A DNA stretch of 10,887 nucleotides from positions 1-10,887 of the forward strand of contig CALPVI020000036.1 of NCBI GenBank assembly GCA_943326975.2, given 5' to 3'. Position 1 is the stretch's first letter. The number at the start of each line of letters is the position of its first letter. The notes beneath the pieces are model-generated. The model did not search any database. It was not told the origin of the DNA and was given only the letters and a program-made list of their open reading frames with translations. Of the stretch, positions 5,930 to 10,887 are shown piece after piece. Both the position numbers and the translations under genes were made by a program. Origin of the DNA: Actinomyces viscosus. Lineage in GTDB: Bacteria; Bacteroidota; Bacteroidia; Flavobacteriales_D; Crocinitomicaceae.

Positions 5930-6409
5930 CTAATTATTATTTTTAAATATTTCTAAAATTTCTTCTGCGTGTGCCTTTGTTTTAGGTTTCTCTATAATTC
6001 CGATGATGATCCCTTTTTCATTTACAATAAAGGTTGTTCTATGGATTCCATCATATTCTTTACCCATGAATTTTTTATTACCCCATACACCATAGGCCTT
6101 AATAATTTCTTTTTCAACATCAGCAAGTAACGTAAAAGGTAAATTTTGTTTCTCTATGAATTTTTGATGAGATGTTTCGCTATCAGCACTAACACCTATT
6201 ATAGTTATACCTTCTTTTGTAAGAATATCATAATTATCTCTAATGTTGCATGCTTGCATTGTACAACCAGGAGTGTTATCTTTTGGGTAAAAATAGATTG
6301 CCCATTTTTTGTTTACTAAGTCTGATGAGTATAATGTTTCTCCATTTTGGTTTTTCCCAATGAATGAAGGTGCTTTATCTCCTATTTTTAAAAATTTTAA
6401 TTCGCTCAT
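5930..6409 (-). CDS. bcp: Thioredoxin-dependent peroxiredoxin, BCP/PrxQ type
   Basis: This small cytosolic peroxidase reduces hydrogen peroxide and alkyl hydroperoxides with electrons from thioredoxin. It is 159 residues long, typical of the family. The active-site block Y-F-Y-P-K-D-N-T-P-G-C-T (39-50) carries the peroxidatic Cys49 with Thr46 and Pro47. The resolving Cys54 is five residues later, the hallmark of the atypical 2-Cys PrxQ/BCP subgroup, and Arg124 matches the conserved arginine. ATG at 6409 starts directly at the usual N-terminus. It has the best promoter in the window and lies between nrdA and recA, both on the same strand, so it may be partly co-transcribed with recA by read-through; no terminator was seen in the 103-nt gap. 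Confidence 0.96.
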   Translation of the reverse strand: MSELKFLKIGDKAPSFIGKNQNGETLYSSDLVNKKWAIYFYPKDNTPGCTMQACNIRDNYDILTKEGITIIGVSADSETSHQKFIEKQNLPFTLLADVEKEIIKAYGVWGNKKFMGKEYDGIHRTTFIVNEKGIIIGIIEKPKTKAHAEEILEIFKNNN

Positions 6410-6440
6410 ATTATAGGCATTTTATTGACTAATATTTAAT

Positions 6441-6472
6441 CAAATGTATATTTAATATTTTAATTGACAAAA
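6441..6472 (-). promoter_or_regulatory. Promoter of bcp
   Basis: On the minus strand TTTTG (6472-6468) is followed after exactly 19 nt by TACATTTG (6448-6441). Both elements match the Bacteroidota sigma-A-type consensus (TTTG/TTG at -33, TAnnTTTG at -7) with allowed spacing. The predicted start near 6435 gives a leader of about 25 nt before the bcp ATG. Confidence 0.65.
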
Positions 6473-6556
6473 TTATTTTCAATTATTTTACATTTTTGAT
6501 TAAATAAGCGTCATAATCTAGATTAATAATTAATTGCTTTTAAACTTTATTTCAAT

Positions 6557-6586
6557 AAAAAAGGTGGTAAATAATCACCACCTTTT
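6557..6586 (-). terminator. Rho-independent terminator of the nrdBA operon
   Basis: AAAAGGTGGT (minus 6586-6577) pairs perfectly with ACCACCTTTT (6568-6559) across an 8-nt loop, and the T-run continues to 6557. It begins 19 nt after the nrdA stop. It is nearly symmetrical, with an A-run before and a T-run after the stem, so it could stop transcripts from either side. Confidence 0.88.
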
Positions 6587-6605
6587 CATTCTTTTTATAC
6601 CTGTT

Positions 6606-8966
6606 CTAGCCAGAACACATTTCACAATTTTCAGGATTGTCTAATGAACATGCAATTGCTTCAAAATTTTCTTCTTCTGTTTTAGCAATTGTATTTTGTA
6701 CCATTGACTTATCAACTGTGAATTTAATTGCATCTGTTGCAGCTTTAGTACGTAAGTAATACATTCCAGTTTTCAATCCTTTTTCCCATCCATAAAAATG
6801 CATTGAAGTTAATTTTCCAAAATTTGCATTTTCCATGAATATATTCAAAGATTGAGATTGACAAATGTATGCTCCTCTATCTGCTGCTTGATCAATAACT
6901 GCTTTTTGAGAAATTTCCCATGCAGTTTTGTACAAGTCTTTTAAGTTTTGTGGAATTTCTGAAATGTTTTGGATTGAACCACTTGTCGACATAATTGTTT
7001 GACGCATTTCTTTTGTCCACAAACCTTCTTTTACTAAGTCTTTTAATAAATGTTTATTTACAACGATAAACTCACCTGACAATACACGACGTGTATAAAC
7101 ATTTGATGTATATGGTTCAAAACATTCATTGTTTCCTAAAATTTGAGCTGTAGATGCAGTTGGCATTGGAGCTAATAATAGTGAATTTCTAACACCGTAT
7201 TTTGCAACTTCTGTCTTTAATACATCCCATTCCCAACGATTTGTAGGAGTTACATTCCACATATCATATTGGAAAATTCCTTTTGATACTGGCGATCCTT
7301 CGTAAGTTTCGTAAGCTCCAAATTCTTTTGCTAAATCTTTAGAAGCTGTCATCGAAGCATAGTAAATAGTTTCGAAGATTTCTCTATTCAAAGCTCTTGC
7401 TTCTTGCGATTCAAAAGGTAATCTCATTAAGATGAAAGCATCAGCTAAACCTTGTACACCGATACCAATTGGTCTATGACGTAAATTTGAGTTTCTAGCC
7501 TCTTCTACAGGGTAGTAGTTTTCGTCAATGATTTTATTTAAGTTCAATGTTATTTGGTATGATACCTCGAATAACTTATTATGATCAAAAGTTCCATCTT
7601 CAGCTACAAATTTTGGTAATGCAATAGAAGCTAAATTACAAACTGCAATTTCATCTGGAGCTGTGTATTCCATAATTTCTGTACATAAGTTTGAAGACTT
7701 AATTGTACCTAAATTTTGTTGGTTTGATTTTGCATTCGCAGCATCTTTATACAACATGTATGGAGTTCCAGTTTCAATTTGTGATTCTAAAATTTTGAAC
7801 CATAAATCTTGTGCTTTGATTGTTTTTCTACCTTTTCCAGCAGCTTCGTATCCTGTATAAAGTTTTTCAAATTCAGCACTGTGTGTATCAGATAAACCTG
7901 GACATTCGTGTGGACACATTAATGTCCAATCTCCATTTTCTTTAACACGTTTCATGAATAAATCAGGAATCCATAAAGCATAGAATAAATCACGTGCTCT
8001 AGCTTCTTCTTTACCATGGTTCTTTTTCAAATCTAAGAAATCAAATATGTCTGCATGCCATGGCTCCATATAGATAGCAAAAGAACCTTTTCTTTTACCC
8101 CCACCTTGATCTACGTAACGTGCAGTATCATTGAATACTCTTAACATTGGTACGATACCATTTGATGTACCATTTGTTCCTTTGATGTAAGACCCTTTCG
8201 CTCTAATGTCATGGATAGATAATCCAATTCCACCTGCTGACTGTGAAATTTGCGCACAACTTTTTAATGTGTCATAAATTCCACCAATGCTATCTTCTTT
8301 CACTGTCAATAAGAAGCAAGAAGACATTTGTGGTTTTGGAGTACCAGCGTTAAACAAAGTTGGTGTTGCATGAGTAAACCAGCCTTCAGACATTAGATTA
8401 TATGTCTTGATAGCAGCTTGAACATCATTTTTATGAATACCCATAGATACACGCATCAACATTTGTTGTGGACGCTCAGCAATTTTTCCGTCTAACTTCA
8501 TCAAGTAAGAACGGCTTAACGTTTTAAAACCAAAGAAATCATAACGGAAATCACGATCATAGATTATACTTGAATCTAGTAAATCTTTGTTTTCCATAAC
8601 TGCTTGATAAACATCATCAGCCAATAATGCAGCTTTTTGATTTGTTTTTGGATCAACGTAGTTGTACAAATCTTCCATTACTTCAGAGAAAGTTTTCTTT
8701 GTCTCTTTGTGTAGATTTGAAACTGCAATACGCGATGCAAGTAAAGCATAATCTGGATGATCAATTGTTTTTGCAGCAGCTACTTCAGCAGCTAATTCAT
8801 CTAGTTTTGTAGTAGTAACCCCATCATGAATCCCTTCAATCACCTTCATAGCAACCATTTCTGGTATTACTAATGAATCTAGCCCATAGCACATTTTAAT
8901 AATACGAGCTGTGATTTTATCAAATTTTACTGGCTCTTTTCTTCCGTCTCTCTTTACTACGTACAT
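6606..8966 (-). CDS. nrdA: Class Ia ribonucleotide reductase, large (alpha/R1) subunit
   Basis: R1 converts ribonucleoside diphosphates to deoxyribonucleoside diphosphates by radical chemistry, with NrdB supplying the tyrosyl radical. The 786-residue length is very close to the animal R1 (about 792). Residues 1-90 form the ATP-cone that senses ATP/dATP, starting M-Y-V-V-K-R-D-G-R-K. The catalytic barrel keeps the redox pair Cys217 and Cys443, the radical Cys428 within N-L-C-T-E with Asn426 and Glu430, and the radical-transfer tyrosines Tyr736-Tyr737. The C-terminal C-E-M-C (781-784) is the thioredoxin/glutaredoxin-reducible shuttle. Many blocks match the eukaryotic enzyme almost word for word. 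ATG at 8966 lies 39 nt after nrdB, with a purine-rich AAAGAAAAAGAA just ahead. It is the second gene of the nrdBA operon and is followed by a terminator. Confidence 0.98.
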   Translation of the reverse strand: MYVVKRDGRKEPVKFDKITARIIKMCYGLDSLVIPEMVAMKVIEGIHDGVTTTKLDELAAEVAAAKTIDHPDYALLASRIAVSNLHKETKKTFSEVMEDLYNYVDPKTNQKAALLADDVYQAVMENKDLLDSSIIYDRDFRYDFFGFKTLSRSYLMKLDGKIAERPQQMLMRVSMGIHKNDVQAAIKTYNLMSEGWFTHATPTLFNAGTPKPQMSSCFLLTVKEDSIGGIYDTLKSCAQISQSAGGIGLSIHDIRAKGSYIKGTNGTSNGIVPMLRVFNDTARYVDQGGGKRKGSFAIYMEPWHADIFDFLDLKKNHGKEEARARDLFYALWIPDLFMKRVKENGDWTLMCPHECPGLSDTHSAEFEKLYTGYEAAGKGRKTIKAQDLWFKILESQIETGTPYMLYKDAANAKSNQQNLGTIKSSNLCTEIMEYTAPDEIAVCNLASIALPKFVAEDGTFDHNKLFEVSYQITLNLNKIIDENYYPVEEARNSNLRHRPIGIGVQGLADAFILMRLPFESQEARALNREIFETIYYASMTASKDLAKEFGAYETYEGSPVSKGIFQYDMWNVTPTNRWEWDVLKTEVAKYGVRNSLLLAPMPTASTAQILGNNECFEPYTSNVYTRRVLSGEFIVVNKHLLKDLVKEGLWTKEMRQTIMSTSGSIQNISEIPQNLKDLYKTAWEISQKAVIDQAADRGAYICQSQSLNIFMENANFGKLTSMHFYGWEKGLKTGMYYLRTKAATDAIKFTVDKSMVQNTIAKTEEENFEAIACSLDNPENCEMCSG

Positions 8967-9005
8967 TTCTTTTTCTTTATGGTTTTAATTTAATTAGTTT
9001 CTTTT

Positions 9006-9983
9006 TTAGAAATCTTCATCGATTGTAAATCCATGAGATTCTTTTCCTCCATTCATTACACCTGCTTTTTGGTATTCCGCAACTCGTTTTTCAAAGAAGT
9101 TTGTTTTACCTTCGATAGAGATCATATCCATGAAGTCAAATGGATTATTAGCATTGTATACTTTTTCGTTTCCAAGCTCCATAAGTAATCTGTCTGCAAC
9201 AAATTCAATGTATTGACCCATTAAATCACTGTTCATACCAATCAATCTTACAGGAATAGCATCAGTAACAAATTCTTTTTCAATCGCTACGGCATCCATG
9301 ATAATTTCTTTCACTTTTTCTTTAGAAAGCTTGTTGATTAAATGATTGTTATACAACAAACAAGCAAAGTCACAATGTAAGCCTTCGTCTCTTGATATCA
9401 ACTCATTAGAGAAAGATAAACCAGGCATTAAGCCTCTTTTCTTTAACCAAAAGATAGAACAAAATGATCCAGAGAAGAAAATCCCTTCTACCGCAGCAAA
9501 TGCTACCAATCTTTCCGCGAAAGATCCTTTTTCAATCCATTTTAATGCCCAATCAGCTTTTTTCTTAACGCAATCTAATGTGTCAATTGCATTGAATAAA
9601 TGATTTTTTTCAGCATTGTCTTGAATATAAGAATCAATCAATAATGAATAAGTTTCAGAGTGTATATTTTCAATAGCAATCTGAAATCCGTAAAAGAATT
9701 TAGCTTCAGTATATTGAACTTCAGCCACAAAGTTCTCAGCTAAATTTTCATTTACGATACCATCCGACGCAGCAAAAAATGCTAGAATGTGTTTAATGAA
9801 ATGTTTTTCATCCTCATTTAATTTCGTTTCCCAATCAATCAAATCAGGTGACAAATCAATTTCTTCTGCAGTCCAAAAACTTGCTTCAGCTCTTTTGTAA
9901 AAAGACCAAATGTCATCGTGTTGAATTGGAAACAGTACAAATCTGTTTTTGTTTGGTTCTAAAATTGGTTCTACTACTTGCAT
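9006..9983 (-). CDS. nrdB: Class Ia ribonucleotide reductase, small (beta/R2) subunit
   Basis: R2 houses the di-iron centre and the stable tyrosyl radical used by NrdA. The 325-residue protein shows the six iron ligands Asp74, Glu105, His108, Glu166, Glu200 and His203, and the radical Tyr112. That tyrosine marks a standard class Ia enzyme rather than the tyrosine-less class Ic type. The C-terminal tail (G-F-T-I-D-E-D-F) is the peptide that docks on R1 and closely resembles the eukaryotic tail. Compared with animal R2 it lacks the long disordered N-terminal extension, as expected in bacteria. ATG at 9983 begins a few residues before the first conserved block (R-F-V-L-F-P-I). It is the first gene of the operon, so the order is B then A, the reverse of enterobacteria. 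No good promoter was found in the spacer upstream. Confidence 0.98.
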   Translation of the reverse strand: MQVVEPILEPNKNRFVLFPIQHDDIWSFYKRAEASFWTAEEIDLSPDLIDWETKLNEDEKHFIKHILAFFAASDGIVNENLAENFVAEVQYTEAKFFYGFQIAIENIHSETYSLLIDSYIQDNAEKNHLFNAIDTLDCVKKKADWALKWIEKGSFAERLVAFAAVEGIFFSGSFCSIFWLKKRGLMPGLSFSNELISRDEGLHCDFACLLYNNHLINKLSKEKVKEIIMDAVAIEKEFVTDAIPVRLIGMNSDLMGQYIEFVADRLLMELGNEKVYNANNPFDFMDMISIEGKTNFFEKRVAEYQKAGVMNGGKESHGFTIDEDF

Positions 9984-10429
9984 TTTTTTCTATTTCGAAG
10001 TGTGTTTTAAATCAAGAACATCGTTTTGAACTTGAAAAGTATTTATTTATTTCATCAATATTTATAGTTTCAAGAGAAACGCAAAATTTTGTTTTTTCAT
10101 TGTTGTTTATGAGTACAAAAATTGTCATAATTCACTGCATTCACAAGTCAAAGAAATCCACAACGGTTAAAGGTTATGAACAATTGATTACGCAAACCCT
10201 TTGTGTACAATTGATAGACGTTTTATTAACACATATATTAAAGATATTCACAGTTAATAACGTTGTATTTGTCGATAAATAATTAAAATTCATCAATCGT
10301 TTGATAACAAATAAGTTTACATAATTTATTATAAATTTACGCTGGTTTTTTACTTTTGTCAAGTTTTATTTTTTGTTCTTTTTAACATGAAAATGTGTAT
10401 ATAAAACACAATCGAATAACAGCAAGGAA
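9984..10429. other. Long A/T-rich divergent spacer, nrdB / comF
   Basis: This 446-nt stretch has no convincing gene: reading frames of 62 and 144 codons exist but lack family features, are rich in Asn/Ile/Lys or Phe/Leu/Val as expected of random A/T-rich DNA, and one runs into nrdB on the opposite strand. Only weak hairpins are visible (for example GTTTC-AAGA-GAAAC at 10067-10080). Four DnaA-box-like nonamers with 7 of 9 matches lie on the plus strand at 10154, 10174, 10223 and 10244. I find no NrdR box and no cobalamin riboswitch signature. Confidence 0.6.
10351..10358 (+). promoter_or_regulatory. -7 promoter element for the comF-family gene
   Basis: TACTTTTG matches TAnnTTTG exactly and lies about 72 nt before the ATG at 10430. 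No TTG is found 17-20 nt upstream. A leader of roughly 65 nt would follow. Confidence 0.35.
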
Positions 10430-10887
10430 ATGCGCTCTTTTGGACTAAAAAATCTTTTGAATTTGAAAAATGATATACTTCATTTAGTGTATCCAAGTTG
10501 TTGTATAGTATGCAATGCTGAATTAACTACTGATTCATTATCTATATGTCTTTTTTGTTCAAACGATTTGTTATTTACTTACTTTGAGCGATATAATGAA
10601 CCAACGCCGTTAGATCAATTATTTTGGGGAAGAGTTGAAGCACATGCAACGTATTCGCTTTTATTTTTTGAGAAAAAAAAGAGTACGCAGTCGATTCTTC
10701 ATGCCTTAAAGTATAAAGATAACCCTAATGTTGGAATTGAGTTTGGTAAAATGATTGGTAGTAGAATCAAAGCAATGTCAATTTTTGAAGATCTCGATGC
10801 CTTGGTTTTTGTTCCTCTGCATGATAAAAGACAATTTTTGAGAGGATATAATCAAAGTGAGCAGTTAGCTGAAGGTATTTCACAAGA
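10430..10887 (+). CDS. comF: ComF-family phosphoribosyltransferase-like protein (3' end cut by window)
   Basis: An open frame of 152 codons runs off the window edge. Near the N-terminus, L-V-Y-P-S-C-C-I-V-C (19-28) and the later C-L-F-C pair (42-45) form the Cys4 zinc-binding module of ComF proteins. The region V-P-L-H-D-K-R-Q-F-L-R-G-Y-N-Q-S (128-143) is the family's conserved R-G-Y-N-Q segment at the start of the phosphoribosyltransferase-like domain; the PRPP-binding loop lies beyond the end. ComF proteins support DNA uptake in competent bacteria, acting on single-stranded DNA on the cytoplasmic side, but they are also found in bacteria not known to be competent. AAGGAA directly abuts the ATG, closer than a useful Shine-Dalgarno. 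It is divergent from nrdB. Confidence 0.9.
   Translation, partial: MRSFGLKNLLNLKNDILHLVYPSCCIVCNAELTTDSLSICLFCSNDLLFTYFERYNEPTPLDQLFWGRVEAHATYSLLFFEKKKSTQSILHALKYKDNPNVGIEFGKMIGSRIKAMSIFEDLDALVFVPLHDKRQFLRGYNQSEQLAEGISQ

Noticed and set aside
9848..10282. 144-codon plus-strand reading frame upstream of comF and overlapping nrdB
   Set aside because: Its first 136 nt are antisense to the certain nrdB gene, the composition is typical of random A/T-rich DNA, and no domain or signal peptide is visible.
10174..10362. 62-codon minus-strand reading frame in the nrdB/comF spacer
   Set aside because: It is rich in Asn, Ile and Lys as expected by chance, has no recognisable motif, and overlaps the putative comF promoter.
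10393..10410. TGTGT-N7-ACACA inverted repeat as an NrdR box
   Set aside because: The half-sites have the wrong orientation for NrdR boxes (ACAC...GTGT), and the site lies next to comF rather than nrdB.
9984..10429. Cobalamin riboswitch or other structured leader before nrdB
   Set aside because: The spacer is very A/T-rich, and I see no B12-box-like GCCACTG motif and no strong stem.

Overview
The window looks like ordinary chromosome of a low-GC member of the Bacteroidota, most likely a flavobacterium. The grounds are the strong A/T bias, start regions that mostly lack Shine-Dalgarno sequences, several TAnnTTTG -7 promoter elements (the clearest, before bcp, has a TTG box 19 nt upstream), a surface protein with a short signal peptide ending in ...FSFSQ, and housekeeping proteins of Bacteroidota flavour. 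No species is claimed.

Layout. Positions 1-72 (minus) hold the first 24 codons of a short-chain dehydrogenase. A 366-nt divergent spacer, which contains a possible 28-codon membrane peptide, separates it from 3-hydroxyanthranilate 3,4-dioxygenase (439-963, plus), an enzyme of tryptophan/kynurenine breakdown. A 103-nt convergent gap packed with hairpins follows. Next is a minus-strand pair with overlapping ends, rsmI (16S rRNA C1402 2'-O-methyltransferase) and a quinone-oxidoreductase-like MDR enzyme. Divergent to rsmI is a predicted outer-membrane beta-barrel protein (2942-3763, plus), whose terminator overlaps the 3' end of a convergent EamA/DMT-type permease (3793-4671, minus, GTG start).

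From 4801 to 9983 all genes read on the minus strand: nrdB, nrdA, bcp (peroxiredoxin) and recA. This is a DNA synthesis, repair and oxidative-stress block, but the signals suggest at least three transcription units. nrdB-nrdA form one operon ending in a terminator at 6557-6586. bcp has the best promoter in the window. recA has its own -7 element and a strong terminator at 4750-4780. The two ribonucleotide reductase subunits closely resemble the eukaryotic R1/R2 enzyme, and all expected catalytic residues are present.

A 446-nt A/T-rich spacer without a convincing gene follows nrdB. The window ends inside a ComF-family phosphoribosyltransferase gene (10430 onward, plus). I see no tRNA, rRNA, CRISPR array, insertion sequence, phage gene or defence system. 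No clear new system is visible; the items worth a second look are small, namely the membrane micro-ORF, the triple-hairpin gap, the operator-like palindrome before rsmI and the spacer upstream of nrdB.
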